This document shows positions 19,037-29,654 of a stretch of DNA of 64,000 nucleotides, one piece after another. How positions within the stretch are numbered: the stretch's first letter is position 1; each line of letters starts with the position of its first letter. The stretch is from Agrobacterium tumefaciens. GTDB taxonomy: Bacteria; Pseudomonadota; Alphaproteobacteria; Rhizobiales; Rhizobiaceae. A program made the position numbers and the translations under genes. The notes beneath the pieces were generated by a model. That model worked only from the letters and a program-made list of their open reading frames with translations, did no database searches and was not told the DNA's origin. Where the stretch lies: contig JAGIAH010000001.1 of assembly GCA_017744915.1 (NCBI GenBank), forward strand, positions 124,001 to 188,000. Reading direction: 5' to 3'.

Positions 19037-19830
19037 CAGCCATTGCATTGACCATTGCCGGCTCCGACAGCGGCGGCGGCGCAGGTATCCAAGCCGACAT
19101 CAAGACCTTTTCCGCACTCGGCGCCTATGCCGCCAGCGTCATCACCGCCATCACCGCCCAGAACACCAGGGGCGTGACTGCCGTGGAGGATATTTCGGTC
19201 GCCACCATCGTCGCACAGATGGATGCGGTTTTTTCCGATCTCGCGGTCAATGCCGTGAAGATCGGCATGGTCTCGCGGATCGAAACCATCACAGCCATCG
19301 CGGAACGGCTCCGGCGGCAATCGCAGCCGGTAGTGCTCGATCCGGTCATGGTAGCGACGTCCGGCGACCGGCTGCTGCATGAGGATGCCATCGAGACCCT
19401 GCGGCGCGACCTGCTGCCACTCGCCGCCATCGTCACGCCGAACCTGCCGGAAGCGGCGCTGCTGACCGGCACGCCGATGGCGGAGACGGAGCGGGAGATT
19501 ACCCGCCAGGCCGAGCTGATCCTGAAGGCCGGTGCGAAGGCCGTGCTCATCAAGGGCGGTCATGGCGAGGGGCCGGAAAGCACGGATTATCTGTTTACGG
19601 ACGGCACCATGCAGGCACTTTCCGCGCCGAGGGTGGAGACGAAAAACGACCACGGCACCGGCTGCACACTGGCCGCGGCAATTACGGCGAATCTGGCGAG
19701 GGGGCATGAATTGCGGGAGGCGGTCGGGCTTGCGAAGGATTATCTGAACGGGGCGCTCGATGCCGGACGGGGGCTTGCCATTGGACATGGGCGGGGGCCG
19801 GTGCATCATTTTTATCGGTGGTGGGAGTAG
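19033..19830 (+). CDS. thiD: Hydroxymethylpyrimidine/phosphomethylpyrimidine kinase
   Basis: A 265-residue ribokinase-fold enzyme that phosphorylates HMP twice to HMP-PP for ThiE. Signatures: [21 protein letters not shown] at the N-terminus, [15 protein letters not shown], and the anion-hole motif [17 protein letters not shown] overlap with thiE. It closes the TPP-controlled operon, giving a route from imported pyrimidine and thiazole to thiamine phosphate. Confidence 0.93.
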   Translation: MTAIALTIAGSDSGGGAGIQADIKTFSALGAYAASVITAITAQNTRGVTAVEDISVATIVAQMDAVFSDLAVNAVKIGMVSRIETITAIAERLRRQSQPVVLDPVMVATSGDRLLHEDAIETLRRDLLPLAAIVTPNLPEAALLTGTPMAETEREITRQAELILKAGAKAVLIKGGHGEGPESTDYLFTDGTMQALSAPRVETKNDHGTGCTLAAAITANLARGHELREAVGLAKDYLNGALDAGRGLAIGHGRGPVHHFYRWWE

Positions 19831-19855
19831 TGACGCGAGAGCAGAGCTTGGAGCT

Positions 19856-20033
19856 TACCCCCCCTCTGTCCTGCCGGACATCTCCCCCACAAGGGGGGAG
19901 ATCGACAAGCGGCTTGCTCCCTACATTCAGTGAGCCTCAGCATCCTCTAGTGAAATGGTTGCTTCGAACCGAGTGGCCGCCGCACCCGATCTCCCCCTTG
20001 TGGGGGAGATGTCCGGCAGGACAGAGGGGGGTA
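19856..20033. repeat. 178-bp composite palindrome between convergent genes
   Basis: Left arm 19856-19904 and right arm 19987-20033 are near-perfect inverted repeats containing CTGTCCTGCCGGACATCTCC and its complement; each arm also folds internally (CTCCCCC/GGGGGAG). The 82-bp centre is unrelated. It fits the GC-rich palindromic intergenic repeats of Rhizobiaceae, and between thiD and lrp it could end transcription from both sides. No coding capacity or target-site duplication was seen. Confidence 0.75.
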
Positions 20034-20049
20034 AACCCCACACTCGAGG

Positions 20050-20508
20050 CTACCGCGCCTTCGGCGTCGCCAGCACATTCCGGATCGCAAAACTCGAATG
20101 AATGCGCGAAACCCCCGGCAGTTTCGACAATATCTCCTTGTGAATTCGCTCGAAATCCCCCGCACTCTCCGCCTCGCAGCGCAGGAAATAGTCCGAACCG
20201 CCGGTCATCAGATAACATTCGCGGATTTCCGGATAGCGCCGCACCGCATTTTCGAAGCGGTTGAGAAAATCCTCCGTCTGCCGGTCGAGCGTGATCTGCA
20301 CGATGACCGAAATTACCTCGCCGCCGGCAAGGCCGCTGGTCAGCGCGGTATAACCGCGGATAATCCCCTCCCGCTCGAGAATATCGACCCGGCGAAGGCA
20401 GGCGGAGGGCGAAAGTCCGACTTCCACTGCCAGTTTTGCATTGCTGATGCGGGCATTGAGCCGAAGCAGGCGGATGATGTGACGGTCGGTCGCATCCAGT
20501 GACGACAT
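20050..20508 (-). CDS. Lrp/AsnC-family regulator of the dad operon
   Basis: A 152-residue protein with an N-terminal HTH (LDATDRHIIRLLRLNARISN, then VEVGLSPSACLRRVDILEREG) and a C-terminal RAM/ASNC effector domain (YLMTGGSDYFLRCEAESAGDFERI). The ATG at 20508 gives the standard family length; the frame runs open upstream but lacks family similarity there. It is divergent from the alanine racemase/D-amino-acid dehydrogenase pair, the classic position of DadR, so it probably activates dadXA in response to alanine. The shared intergenic region is AT-rich, as expected for Lrp-type sites. Confidence 0.87.
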   Translation of the reverse strand: MSSLDATDRHIIRLLRLNARISNAKLAVEVGLSPSACLRRVDILEREGIIRGYTALTSGLAGGEVISVIVQITLDRQTEDFLNRFENAVRRYPEIRECYLMTGGSDYFLRCEAESAGDFERIHKEILSKLPGVSRIHSSFAIRNVLATPKAR

Positions 20509-20635
20509 AGAATATTCCAATTGATCAACGAAAATTGCGTGATTTCTAATTCTATCGCATTTTCTTCGAACAATCGCCAAGAAATTCGATAATCGTTGCA
20601 ATACCCTCAGAGGATAAAAATGAGGGTGAACGACC

Positions 20636-21802
20636 ATGGACATGCAGATCAGCCGCCAGCAGGCAGCCGGTGGTGCAAGCGGCCATCTGACCATCAATCT
20701 CGGCGCATTGCGCGACAATTATCTGACCCTGACGGCGATGGCGCCAGCCTCGAAGACGGCGGCGGTCGTGAAAGCCGATGCCTATGGCCTCGGTGCGGAT
20801 ATCGTCTCGCAGACCCTGTTCGAGGCGGGTTGCCGCAATTTCTTCGTCGCCCATATCGATGAGGCATTGTCTCTCAGGCTGCGGCTTTCGGCAGAGGCGC
20901 GGATTTTCGTTCTCAACGGGCTTCAGCCCGGCAATGAGACCTCCTGCGCCGCCATGGCGGTCACCCCGGTCCTGAATTCGCTGGAGCAGATCGCGCAATG
21001 GTCGGTCCATGCCGGAAAGCTTGGCAAGACGCTCCCCGCCGCCGTGCAGATCGATACCGGCATGTGCCGCCTTGGGCTGTCACCCGAAGAGCTTGAAGTC
21101 CTTGCCGCGCAGCCGCAACGGCTCGATGGTATCGACATCGCCTTCGTGATGAGCCACCTCGCCTGCGCCGACGAGCCGGATCATGCCGCCAATGCCGCGC
21201 AGCTTTCGGTCATGCATAAAGCAGCCGGGGCCTTCCCGGATGTGCCGGTGTGCTTTTCCAATTCGGGCGGCATTTTTCTCGGCAATGACTATCACAACGC
21301 TCTGCTGCGCCCGGGCATCGCACTTTATGGCGGCGCCCCTTCCGCTGCCCGCCCCAACCCGATGAAACCGGTCGTCCGTCTCGACCTTGCCGTCATCCAG
21401 ACCCGTACCGTCCCTGCCGGCTCGCTGGTCGGTTACGGCGGCTCTTTCGAAGCGACCAGCCCGACGCGTCTTGCAACCATCGCCGCCGGTTACGCCGATG
21501 GCCTGCCGCGCGCGCTCAGCAATCGCGGCGCGGCGTGGTATAACGGCGTGCGCTTGCCGATTGCCGGGCGCGTTTCGATGGACAGCATTATTCTCGACAT
21601 ATCCGCCCTGCCCGAGGGAACATTGACCCAGGGCAGTCTCGTACAGATGATCGGGCCCGACCAGACGCTGGAAGACATTGCCGAGGACGCGGGCACGATC
21701 GCCTATGAAATCCTGACCAGCCTCGGTCGCCGTTATCGGCGTAGTTACATTCAGCCGGGCGAAACCCCGGCAACCGCTTCAACATCAGCAAATCACAAGT
21801 GA
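20636..21802 (+). CDS. dadX: Alanine racemase, catabolic
   Basis: A 388-residue fold-III PLP enzyme converting L- and D-alanine. The PLP lysine is in [12 protein letters not shown], the catalytic tyrosine region is [10 protein letters not shown] (canonical GYGxxF), and [16 protein letters not shown] and [11 protein letters not shown] are further Alr signatures. The first of two genes divergent from the Lrp-type regulator and 7 bp before dadA, so it is the catabolic form that feeds D-alanine to DadA rather than the housekeeping cell-wall enzyme. Confidence 0.92.
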   Translation: MDMQISRQQAAGGASGHLTINLGALRDNYLTLTAMAPASKTAAVVKADAYGLGADIVSQTLFEAGCRNFFVAHIDEALSLRLRLSAEARIFVLNGLQPGNETSCAAMAVTPVLNSLEQIAQWSVHAGKLGKTLPAAVQIDTGMCRLGLSPEELEVLAAQPQRLDGIDIAFVMSHLACADEPDHAANAAQLSVMHKAAGAFPDVPVCFSNSGGIFLGNDYHNALLRPGIALYGGAPSAARPNPMKPVVRLDLAVIQTRTVPAGSLVGYGGSFEATSPTRLATIAAGYADGLPRALSNRGAAWYNGVRLPIAGRVSMDSIILDISALPEGTLTQGSLVQMIGPDQTLEDIAEDAGTIAYEILTSLGRRYRRSYIQPGETPATASTSANHK

Positions 21803-21809
21803 GACGATC

Positions 21810-23066
21810 ATGAACGTCACTATCCTCGGAGCCGGCGTCGTCGGCGTGACATCCGCCTGGTATCTGGCCAAAGCCGGGCACAAGGTGACGGTGATCGACC
21901 GCCAGCCGGCCGCAGCCCTCGAAACCAGCTTCGCCAATGCGGGCGAGGTATCCCCCGGTTACTCCTCTCCATGGGCGGCACCCGGCATCCCGGTCAAGGC
22001 GATGAAATGGCTGTTCATGAAACACGCGCCCCTCATTATCCGCCCGACGGCGGACCCTGCGGCATGGCGCTGGATGAGCCAGATGCTGCGCAACTGCACC
22101 TCGGCACGTTATGCCATCAACAAGAGCCGCATGGTGCGTGTTGCCGAATATAGCCGCGATTGCCTGATGGCGCTGCGCGAAGAGACCGGCATCGAATATG
22201 ACCAGCGCATGCAGGGCACACTCGAGGTGTTTCGCACCCAGAAGCAGTTCGACGCCATCGGCAAGGATGTGGACGTGCTGACGGCGGGCGGCGTGCCTTT
22301 CGAGATTCTCGACCGCGACGGCTGCGCCGCCATCGAGCCGGGCCTTGCGCCCGCCAAGGAAAAGATCGTCGGTGGCCTGCGACTGCCCGGCGACGAGACC
22401 GGCGACTGCTTCATGTTCACCACCGAACTTGCCCGCATGGCGGAAGAGGCCGGCGTTACCTTCCTTTACGACACCGGCATCATGCGCCCGATCGTTGAAG
22501 GCGGCCGCATCAAGGCCGTGGAAACCACACGCGGACTGATGGAGGCGGATATCTTCGTGGCGGCGCTTGGCAGCTATTCGCCGCAATTCGTACGGCAGCT
22601 CGGGTTGACCCTGCCGGTCTATCCGGTGAAGGGCTATTCCATCACGGTTCCGGTCGTGAAGGAGGAGCGCGCGCCCGTCTCCACGGTCATGGACGAAACA
22701 TTCAAGGTGGCAATCACCCGGCTCGGCTCGCGCATTCGCGCGGGCGGCATGGCGGAAATTGCGGGTTTCAGCAAGGATTTGCCGGCCGCGCGCCAGGAAA
22801 CGCTGGCCCATTCAGTGGAAGACCTGTTCGGCGGTGCGGGCGATCAAAGCCAGGCGAAATTCTGGTGCGGCCTGCGCCCGATGACGCCGGATGGCACGCC
22901 GGTGATCGGCGCCACGCGCTACAGCAATCTTTATCTCAACACCGGCCACGGCACGCTCGGCTGGACCATGTCCTGCGGCTCGGCCCGTGTGCTCGCCGAT
23001 CTGATCAGTGGCGAAAAACCGGAGATCGACACGCACGATCTGGCCATCAGCCGTTACGCGGCCTGA
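21810..23066 (+). CDS. dadA: D-amino acid dehydrogenase small subunit
   Basis: A 418-residue FAD-dependent dehydrogenase of the DAO family with an N-terminal dinucleotide fold ([20 protein letters not shown]) and typical DadA blocks [18 protein letters not shown] and [14 protein letters not shown]. It oxidises D-alanine and other D-amino acids to keto acids at the inner membrane, passing electrons to the respiratory chain. Co-transcribed with dadX; a strong hairpin follows. Confidence 0.93.
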   Translation: MNVTILGAGVVGVTSAWYLAKAGHKVTVIDRQPAAALETSFANAGEVSPGYSSPWAAPGIPVKAMKWLFMKHAPLIIRPTADPAAWRWMSQMLRNCTSARYAINKSRMVRVAEYSRDCLMALREETGIEYDQRMQGTLEVFRTQKQFDAIGKDVDVLTAGGVPFEILDRDGCAAIEPGLAPAKEKIVGGLRLPGDETGDCFMFTTELARMAEEAGVTFLYDTGIMRPIVEGGRIKAVETTRGLMEADIFVAALGSYSPQFVRQLGLTLPVYPVKGYSITVPVVKEERAPVSTVMDETFKVAITRLGSRIRAGGMAEIAGFSKDLPAARQETLAHSVEDLFGGAGDQSQAKFWCGLRPMTPDGTPVIGATRYSNLYLNTGHGTLGWTMSCGSARVLADLISGEKPEIDTHDLAISRYAA

Positions 23067-23078
23067 AGCGAATAGAAA

Positions 23079-23110
23079 CGCCCACTCCCGCCGGAAAGGC
23101 GGGATGGGCG
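23079..23110. terminator. Bidirectional terminator between dadA and GntR gene
   Basis: CGCCCACTCCCGCC pairs almost perfectly with GGCGGGATGGGCG around a GGAAA loop, in the 48-bp gap between convergent genes. No T-run, but the stem is long and GC-rich. Confidence 0.65.
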
Positions 23111-23114
23111 GCGA

Positions 23115-23825
23115 TCAAAGCGCCAGCGCATCCTTCAGCGCCAGCCCTTCCTTCATGCGAAGATCGAGATCGGCTTCGATATGGTCGAGATGCCGCAACA
23201 TCAGCGCGCGGGCTTTTGCGCCGTCCTTCACCTCCAGCGCATCCAGCAGATCGGCATGATCGTTGTGGCCGCAGCTTGAAACGCCCGAGCGTCCGTAGAG
23301 CGCGATGACCAGCGACGAGCGGGCGACCAGCTCGTCCATGAATTTTTCGAGAATGGCATTACCGGCAAGCGAAGCCAGCATCAGGTGAAAATCGCCCGAT
23401 GCCTTGATTTCCGCGCGCCTGGCGTTCGGGCCGCGCTCGTGTTGATGGCGGCTTTCCTGCACCAGATGTTCCCTCAGCCGCGCCGCCGCCGCAGGTGTGA
23501 TTTTTTCAATGGCAGCATCCACGACCCCCGGTTCGATCAGCCGGCGCGAAGCGAAAACCTGCCGTGCCTCGTCCGGTGTCGGATTGGAAACGAAAGCGCC
23601 CCGGTTGCGTTCTGCCTTCACCAGCCCTTCATAGGCCAGCATCTGAAGGGCGGCGCGCACCACCGTGCGGCTGACATCGAACAGGGTTCCCACTTCCGAT
23701 TCGGATAATTTCGTTCCCGGTGCCAGCCGCCGGTCGACAATGGCGTCGCGCAGCGTGTCGCGAATGGCCTGGGCGCGGTCTTCATGGGAGGAATCGGGGC
23801 TGACGGTTATGTGGGCAAGGCTCAT
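23115..23825 (-). CDS. GntR-family regulator with FCD domain
   Basis: A 236-residue protein: N-terminal winged helix (LAPGTKLSESEVGTLFDVSRTVVRAALQMLAYEGLV) and C-terminal all-helical FCD domain with metal-site residues in the blocks ASGDFHLMLASLAGN and HNDHADLLDALEVKD. The ATG at 23825 gives the usual length; the frame extends upstream without family similarity. It converges on dadA and may be unrelated to it; FCD regulators sense organic or amino acids, but no target gene is obvious nearby. Confidence 0.82.
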   Translation of the reverse strand: MSLAHITVSPDSSHEDRAQAIRDTLRDAIVDRRLAPGTKLSESEVGTLFDVSRTVVRAALQMLAYEGLVKAERNRGAFVSNPTPDEARQVFASRRLIEPGVVDAAIEKITPAAAARLREHLVQESRHQHERGPNARRAEIKASGDFHLMLASLAGNAILEKFMDELVARSSLVIALYGRSGVSSCGHNDHADLLDALEVKDGAKARALMLRHLDHIEADLDLRMKEGLALKDALAL

Positions 23826-24003
23826 GGGCGTGTCCTGTTTGTTCTTTGTTCTAGCGCGAAGCGCGGTCCGCGCAAACAGGAATTGCGGGCCTGCACCGCT
23901 CTGCCACAATTCATTCAGCGCCCGTTCAGCAGGCGGGCTGTATTTCCTTAACCATCGAATTTGCAACTGGCAGCGCCCTGCCACCTGTATGGAAGAACAC
24001 AAC

Positions 24004-24507
24004 ATGTCGTCCTTTGCAGCCAAAACCGTTATGGCCATCGCCGTCGCCGCCGCCGCCATCGTTCCTTTCAACAGCGCATCCGCTGGCGACTGGGACCGTC
24101 ACGACCGTCGCGATGCCGCCATTGTGGGCGGTGTGCTCGGCCTTGCCGCCGGCGTGGCCGTTGGCTCCGCCCTTTCCCGCCCGGCACCGGTGTATGAGGA
24201 ACGCGTCTATGTCGATCCGGCACCGCGCCGCTACCAGGCCTATGAGCCGGGTTACGTCGATGATGAGCCGGACTACCGTTATTATCGCGCAGCACCACAG
24301 CCGGTTTATCGCCCCGCGCCCGTCTATCGCGCCCAGCCGGTCTATGACAGCCGCCCGGTCTATAACCAGCGCCGCGCCTATCGCACCATCGAACCCTGGA
24401 CCAATGCCTGGTACGACTATTGCTCGCAGCGTTACCGGAGCTTCAACTCCCGCACCGGCACCTTTACGGATTATGACGGCCAGCGTCATTTCTGCGTAGC
24501 CGGCTGA
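24004..24507 (+). CDS. BA14K-family secreted protein
   Basis: A 167-residue protein with a signal peptide (AAKTVMAIAVAAAAIVPFNSASA), a second glycine/alanine hydrophobic stretch (VGGVLGLAAGVAVGSALS), a Tyr/Pro/Arg-rich repetitive middle (PVYRPAPVYRAQPVYDSRPVY) and the C-terminal WYDYCSQRYRSFNSRTGTFTDYDGQRHFC block that defines the BA14K (lectin-like) family of Rhizobiales. Two Cys could form a disulfide. Family members are immunoreactive surface or periplasmic proteins of unclear function. A monocistronic gene by its surroundings. Confidence 0.85.
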   Translation: MSSFAAKTVMAIAVAAAAIVPFNSASAGDWDRHDRRDAAIVGGVLGLAAGVAVGSALSRPAPVYEERVYVDPAPRRYQAYEPGYVDDEPDYRYYRAAPQPVYRPAPVYRAQPVYDSRPVYNQRRAYRTIEPWTNAWYDYCSQRYRSFNSRTGTFTDYDGQRHFCVAG

Positions 24508-24553
24508 TCGGGTAAAACCGCAGCTTAAGGCTTGTTGCCTTGCGCTCTCCATC

Positions 24554-24576
24554 ATCCTCGACCTCGTGCCGAGGAT
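24554..24576. terminator. Hairpin downstream of BA14K gene
   Basis: ATCCTCG/CGAGGAT stem with a 9-nt loop in the gap between convergent genes; a second stem ATGCTC/GAGCAT lies at 24609-24631. The first resembles part of a common Rhizobiaceae intergenic repeat (CATCCTCG...CGAGGAT). Terminator role inferred from position. Confidence 0.4.
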
Positions 24577-24686
24577 TTGGTCACCTATCGTAAATGGGTA
24601 GGGAACAGATGCTCGGGAGAGGCCTGAGCATGGTGCAGGAGAGGTTTTCGGATCAAGCCGAAGGCCTCCAATACGTCACGGCCGCC

Positions 24687-26051
24687 TCACGCCGTGCCGT
24701 TCTTTATATAATCCGCCCGGTTGATGCCGTGGCGTTGCAGCTTGTCGTAAAAAGTCTTGCGGGCGATGCCGAGCGACGCGATGGTCGCGGCCACGTCCCC
24801 GTTCGATTGTTCCAATGTTTCGCGAATGATACGCGCTTCGATCTCGTCCATGCGCTCCGGCAGGGTGCCGGAAGCAGGCAGCGCGGATTGCGAAGCGGGC
24901 GCTGCCGCAGGTTCCGCCTCCAGCCCCAGCACCACCCTTTCGGCGAAATGGCCGAGTTCGCGCACATTGCCCGGCCAGTCATGGTCCTGAAGCCGGCGGG
25001 AAATACCGGCGCTGATCTGCGGCACCGGCATGTTGAAACGGTTGGCCGCCTTGGTGACGAAGTGCGAGAACAGCAGCGGAATATCCGCCTTGCGTTCACG
25101 CAGCGGCGGAATGGACAGGGTCACCACGTTCAGCCGGTAATAGAGATCCTCGCGGAAGCTGCCGCGCTCGGCCGGATCGCCAAGATCGACCTTGGCCGCC
25201 GCCACCACGCGGATATCGACTGGCCGCTCCTCGTTCGACCCGAGCGGTGAAACTTCACGCATTTCCAGCACGCGCAGCATCTTCACCTGCACCGCAAGCG
25301 GCATGCTTTCGATCTCGTCCAGAAACAGGGTGCCGCCGCTGGAATGTTCGATGCGGCCGACGCGCTTTTTCTGCGCGCCGGTAAAAGCCCCCGGCTCATG
25401 GCCAAAAAGCTCGCTTTCGATCACCGTTTCCGGCAAAGCGCCGCAATTCAGCGCCACGAAATTACCCTTCGCGCGCTTCTTGCTCCAGTGATGCAGCGCC
25501 GTCGCCACTACTTCCTTGCCGCTGCCGGTTTCGCCCGCCACCAGCACATCCACATCCGTATCGGCAATATGGCGCAGCGTGGTGCGCAGGCGCTCCATGG
25601 CCGGCGTCTGGCCGATCAGCGGCAGATCGTCTTCCGCCTGCCCGGCAGCCCGGCGAAGAGCGCGGTTTTCCAGCACGAGACGGCGCTTTTCCAGTGCCCG
25701 GCGCGCACTTTCCACCATGCGTTCGGCGGGAAAGGGTTTTGCGATGAAATCATAAGCGCCGTTGTGAAGCGCATCGACGGCCATTGGCACATCGCCATGG
25801 CCGGTGATGAGGATGACCGGCAGATCGGCATCGATCTTGCGCACATGATCGAAAAATTCGAGACCTGTCATGCCGGGCATGCGCACATCGGTGATGACGA
25901 CGCCGTCGAAATCCTCACTCAAAGCCGCAAGCGCCTGTTCGGCCCTTGAAAAAGAAGTGACCGGCAACCCATCGAGTTCCAGCGTCTGCACCATCGCCTT
26001 GCGCAGCTGCGAGTCGTCATCCACCAGGAATATGGTTCCATCCGTCGTCAT
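24687..26051 (-). CDS. dctD: Sigma-54-dependent response regulator of C4-dicarboxylate transport
   Basis: A 454-residue NtrC-type activator: receiver domain (VDDDSQ, phospho-Asp in [10 protein letters not shown], Lys in FIAKPFP), AAA+ domain with Walker A GETGSGKE and the sigma-54 contact loop GAFTGA, Walker [11 protein letters not shown], and a C-terminal Fis-type HTH ([21 protein letters not shown]). Phosphorylated by DctB, it activates dctA from upstream sites. The start is 1 bp after the dctB stop. Confidence 0.93.
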   Translation of the reverse strand: MTTDGTIFLVDDDSQLRKAMVQTLELDGLPVTSFSRAEQALAALSEDFDGVVITDVRMPGMTGLEFFDHVRKIDADLPVILITGHGDVPMAVDALHNGAYDFIAKPFPAERMVESARRALEKRRLVLENRALRRAAGQAEDDLPLIGQTPAMERLRTTLRHIADTDVDVLVAGETGSGKEVVATALHHWSKKRAKGNFVALNCGALPETVIESELFGHEPGAFTGAQKKRVGRIEHSSGGTLFLDEIESMPLAVQVKMLRVLEMREVSPLGSNEERPVDIRVVAAAKVDLGDPAERGSFREDLYYRLNVVTLSIPPLRERKADIPLLFSHFVTKAANRFNMPVPQISAGISRRLQDHDWPGNVRELGHFAERVVLGLEAEPAAAPASQSALPASGTLPERMDEIEARIIRETLEQSNGDVAATIASLGIARKTFYDKLQRHGINRADYIKNGTA

Positions 26052-26052
26052 G

Positions 26053-27894
26053 TCATGCTCGCTTCAGATATATGGAAAAAGCCGTGCCGGCCGCGCTGCT
26101 TACCACCTCGATACGTCCGCCATAATCAGACGCGATATCGTTGGAGATGACGAGACCAAGGCCGAGGCCACTTTCCTTTGATGTATTGAAGGGTGAAAAA
26201 AGCTGGGCGCGGATAGCCTCCGGAATGCCGCTGCCATTGTCGCTGACCGAAATCACGACCATGTCGCCCTCCTCTCGTACACGCACCTCGACACGAGCCG
26301 TCTCAATTGTTTCCGTGGCTTCCAGCGCGTTTTGCAGAAGATTGATGAGGATTTGTTCGAGCCGGATACGGCTGCCGAGCACCTTCAGATCCTGATCCGG
26401 CAAGGCGATATCCAGCGCATCCATCTGCCCGGAAAAACGGCTGCGCAACAGCATGACCGCGCCTTCTATGACCAACCTGGCGCTTACAGGTTCGGCAGCG
26501 GTGCGGCCCTTGCGCGCGAGTATCTTCAGGTCGGTGGTAATGGTGCCGATACGTTCGGTGAGGGCGGCAATGTCTTGCAGATTTTCGGTGGCTTCGGCCA
26601 GACGATCGCGTTTCAGCAAAGTGCGGGCATTGTCGGCGAAAGCGCGGATGGTGGCGACAGGCTGGTTGATTTCATGTGCCACACCCGCCGCTACCTGCCC
26701 AAGAATGGACAGGCGGTTGGCCTGCACCAGCTCGTGCTGCACATTGCGCAATTCGCCGGTGGTCTTTTCATGCAGGGCGATTTCGGCCTGCAGATGATCG
26801 CGCGTTTTCGTCAGGTCGCGGGTTCGCTCCTGCACCTTCATTTCCAGTTCCGCACGGGCGCGCTGTTCCTCTTCCTTCTCCCGGAGCGCCTTGTGCCTGC
26901 GCCACAGCCAGAGTGCGGAAAGCGCCATCAGCGGCATCAACGTCGCCAGCGCCACCACCCTGCCCTCACGGATTGTGGCATTCAGCGCCGGTGCGACGGG
27001 CTGCAGATAATGCAGGGTCCATGACGTCGTCGGCACCGGCATTTCCAGCTGCAGATAATCGCCGCGCTCGCGCCCCGGTCCATCGACATGGATGAGTGGA
27101 ACGCCATCACCCGACGAACGAGCAGCGCGGAACGGCAGGGTTGCGAGCGTCTCATTGCCGAATTGCAGGCTTTCGGCAATGATCTTCCGCTGTGCCTCGT
27201 CGATTGGCGCAACGGTCTTGAAACGCCATTCCGGCACGCTCGTCATCAGCACGACGCCATTCCTGTCGACCACATAGACCGGTTTGCCGCCGATGTTCCA
27301 GTCCGTTTCCAGACGGTTGAATTCCACCTTGGCGATGACGACGCCCAGCGGCCGCCCATCGCTGGCATCGATGCGGCGGGAGATGTAAAGACCCGGCCGG
27401 CGGCTGACATTGCCGAGCGCATAATGTTCGGACATGCCCGTCTTCATCGCCGCCTGGAAATATTCGCGGAAGGCATAGTTGGAGCCGACGAAGCTGTCGT
27501 CCTGTCGCCAGTTGCTGGAGGCGATGGTCAGGCCGGTCGGCCCGGTGACATAGATCACCGAGGACTGCGTGCCTTCGATCAGGCCTTCCAGCTTGCGGTT
27601 CAGCCGGTCGAGGGCGGGCGGACCGCCGCCGTCAAGCGCGGCCGCTAGATCGGGATCGCCGGACAGGACCAGCGGAATGGCGCGCGGCCGCTCCAGCGCA
27701 ACATTCAGGAGCGCGATCTTCAGTTCGGCATCCGTGGAAGCCTCGGAGGCAGCGGTGCGCATCGCCTGAAGACGGGCGAACTCGTCAGCCACCAGCAGCA
27801 CGCCCAGGCTGACCAGCAGCCACAGACCGGCCAGCGCCAGCCATTGCGCCCGCCGTTTCGCCTGGGAATGAGGTGCCCGATCCTGATAGGTCAT
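26053..27894 (-). CDS. dctB: C4-dicarboxylate sensor histidine kinase
   Basis: A 613-residue sensor: TM1 ([20 protein letters not shown]), a periplasmic double-PAS/dCache-like sensor of about 250 residues, TM2 ([19 protein letters not shown]), a coiled-coil linker, HisKA with the H-box in [20 protein letters not shown], and an HATPase domain ([21 protein letters not shown]). It senses periplasmic succinate/fumarate/malate and phosphorylates DctD. The ATG at 27894 matches the usual DctB length; the frame is open upstream through the dctA control region. Confidence 0.92.
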   Translation of the reverse strand: MTYQDRAPHSQAKRRAQWLALAGLWLLVSLGVLLVADEFARLQAMRTAASEASTDAELKIALLNVALERPRAIPLVLSGDPDLAAALDGGGPPALDRLNRKLEGLIEGTQSSVIYVTGPTGLTIASSNWRQDDSFVGSNYAFREYFQAAMKTGMSEHYALGNVSRRPGLYISRRIDASDGRPLGVVIAKVEFNRLETDWNIGGKPVYVVDRNGVVLMTSVPEWRFKTVAPIDEAQRKIIAESLQFGNETLATLPFRAARSSGDGVPLIHVDGPGRERGDYLQLEMPVPTTSWTLHYLQPVAPALNATIREGRVVALATLMPLMALSALWLWRRHKALREKEEEQRARAELEMKVQERTRDLTKTRDHLQAEIALHEKTTGELRNVQHELVQANRLSILGQVAAGVAHEINQPVATIRAFADNARTLLKRDRLAEATENLQDIAALTERIGTITTDLKILARKGRTAAEPVSARLVIEGAVMLLRSRFSGQMDALDIALPDQDLKVLGSRIRLEQILINLLQNALEATETIETARVEVRVREEGDMVVISVSDNGSGIPEAIRAQLFSPFNTSKESGLGLGLVISNDIASDYGGRIEVVSSAAGTAFSIYLKRA

Positions 27895-27903
27895 GGGATA
27901 ATT

Positions 27904-27954
27904 GTGCGGATTTACGCACGGACCGCAAGAGATTTTGTCCGGAATTCCACACAA
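27904..27954 (+). promoter_or_regulatory. Two candidate DctD-binding sites (UAS)
   Basis: Site 1, GTGCGGATTTACGCAC (27904-27919), is a perfect GTGCG/CGCAC inverted repeat; site 2 (27935-27954) is TTGT-CC-GGAATTCC-AC-ACAA. They lie about 75-125 bp upstream of the sigma-54 promoter of dctA, the arrangement known for tandem DctD sites in rhizobia. Confidence 0.7.
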
Positions 27955-28026
27955 ATGGCCGTGAGCCAGCAAAGCTTCAATAAAAACTACTTTTGAAATC
28001 AGCCAGTTACGACAAATAAGCAAGTC

Positions 28027-28042
28027 TGGCATGCGTATTGCA
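28027..28042 (+). promoter_or_regulatory. Sigma-54 promoter of dctA
   Basis: TGGCATGCGTATTGCA has the -24 GG and -12 GC with exactly 10 bp between, matching the TGGCAC-N5-TTGCA consensus. Predicted start near 28053, about 78 bp before the dctA ATG. Confidence 0.85.
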
Positions 28043-28130
28043 CATGACTCCGCAATCGGCGCGAAGCCGTCAACGACACGGCGATCCCGGGAGGCCAATC
28101 AAGGCAGGGTGAGGCCGAGGAGGAAAAAAC

Positions 28131-29477
28131 ATGATCGATACGACAGCCGTGGCCGCAGGCCACGCCAAGCAGCCATTTTACAAGCACCTGTATTTTCAGG
28201 TTCTGGTGGCCATCATCGCCGGTATCGCGCTCGGCCATTTCTATCCGGCCTTCGGCGAACAGCTGAAGCCGCTCGGCGACGGCTTCATCCGCCTCGTCAA
28301 AATGATCATCGCTCCCGTCATCTTCCTCACCGTCGCAACCGGCATCGCCGGCATGAATGACATGAAGAAGGTCGGCCGCGTGGCCGGCAAGGCCATGATC
28401 TACTTCCTGGTCTTCTCCACCCTTGCACTGATCGTCGGCCTCATCGTCGCCAACACCGTGCAGCCGGGCGCCGGCATGAACATCGATCCGTCCACGCTGG
28501 ATGCCAAGGCCGTCGCGACCTACGCCGACAAGGCCCATGAGCAGACCATCACCGGCTTCCTGATGAACATCATCCCGACCACCATCGTCGGTGCTTTCGC
28601 CAGCGGCGACATTCTGCAGGTGCTGTTCTTCTCCGTACTTTTCGGCATCGCGCTCGGCGTCGTCGGCGAAAAGGGCAAGCCCGTCACCGATTTCATGCAT
28701 GCCCTGATGTATCCGATCTTCAAGCTGGTCGCGATCCTGATGAAGGCCGCCCCCATCGGTGCTTTTGGTGCCATGGCGTTTACCATCGGCAAATACGGCA
28801 TCTCGTCCGTCACCAACCTCGCGATGCTGATCGGCACCTTCTACATCACGTCCTTCCTGTTCGTGTTCGTGGTTCTCGGCGCCGTCTGCCGTTATAACGG
28901 CTTCTCCATCGTGGCGCTGATCCGCTACATCAAGGAAGAACTGCTGCTGGTTCTCGGCACCTCGTCTTCCGAAGCCGCCCTGCCCGGCCTGATGAGCAAG
29001 ATGGAAAAGGCTGGCTGCAAGCGCTCCGTCGTCGGCCTCGTCATCCCCACCGGTTATTCCTTCAACCTTGACGGCACCAACATCTACATGACGCTGGCGG
29101 CCCTCTTCATCGCCCAGGCAACCGGTATCCACCTCTCCTTCGGTGAGCAGATCCTGCTGCTGCTCGTGGCCATGCTCTCCTCCAAGGGTGCTGCCGGCAT
29201 CACCGGCGCCGGCTTCATCACGCTTGCGGCCACTCTCTCCGTTGTACCTTCGGTTCCGGTCGCCGGCATGGCGCTCATCCTCGGCATCGACCGCTTCATG
29301 TCGGAATGCCGCGCGCTCACCAACTTCGTCGGCAATGCTGTCGCCACCATCGTCGTCGCCCGCTGGGAAGGCGAACTGGATCAGGACCAGCTCGCCCGCG
29401 TGCTGAGCGGCCAGGAAGAGTTCACCGGCATCGCCGATGTGGATTCCCTGCCGGCTTCGGTTCAACCCGCCGAATAA
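28131..29477 (+). CDS. dctA: C4-dicarboxylate/proton symporter
   Basis: A 448-residue inner-membrane carrier of the DAACS family that imports succinate, fumarate and malate. Diagnostic motifs: [20 protein letters not shown], the serine-rich hairpin loop [14 protein letters not shown], and [19 protein letters not shown] for cation/substrate binding. Ribosome site GAGGAGG. Controlled by the DctB/DctD pair divergent from it through the sigma-54 promoter; essential in rhizobia for growth on C4 acids. Confidence 0.95.
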   Translation: MIDTTAVAAGHAKQPFYKHLYFQVLVAIIAGIALGHFYPAFGEQLKPLGDGFIRLVKMIIAPVIFLTVATGIAGMNDMKKVGRVAGKAMIYFLVFSTLALIVGLIVANTVQPGAGMNIDPSTLDAKAVATYADKAHEQTITGFLMNIIPTTIVGAFASGDILQVLFFSVLFGIALGVVGEKGKPVTDFMHALMYPIFKLVAILMKAAPIGAFGAMAFTIGKYGISSVTNLAMLIGTFYITSFLFVFVVLGAVCRYNGFSIVALIRYIKEELLLVLGTSSSEAALPGLMSKMEKAGCKRSVVGLVIPTGYSFNLDGTNIYMTLAALFIAQATGIHLSFGEQILLLLVAMLSSKGAAGITGAGFITLAATLSVVPSVPVAGMALILGIDRFMSECRALTNFVGNAVATIVVARWEGELDQDQLARVLSGQEEFTGIADVDSLPASVQPAE

Positions 29478-29530
29478 TACGACCTCCCAAGGTCCTGCCT
29501 GTCCCGGTCCGTCCGGGCGGGCCTCGCATG

Positions 29531-29564
29531 AAGGCCGGTGTATCCTGTGGATGCACCGGCCTTT
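29531..29564 (+). terminator. Rho-independent terminator after dctA
   Basis: AAGGCCGGTG pairs with CACCGGCCTTT around a 13-nt loop, 54 bp after the dctA stop, ending in a short T stretch. Confidence 0.75.
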
Positions 29565-29654
29565 CATCGTTCCGCCCCTGAACGAAAACGGTTTTATCGG
29601 CCTGGCGATGCTATAGAGCCAGACAGGGCGCAATACGATGGACGGAGCAACCGC

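Noticed and set aside
19856-20033. Insertion sequence or transposon remnant
   Set aside because: The palindrome has no transposase coding capacity and no visible target duplication; kept as an intergenic repeat only.
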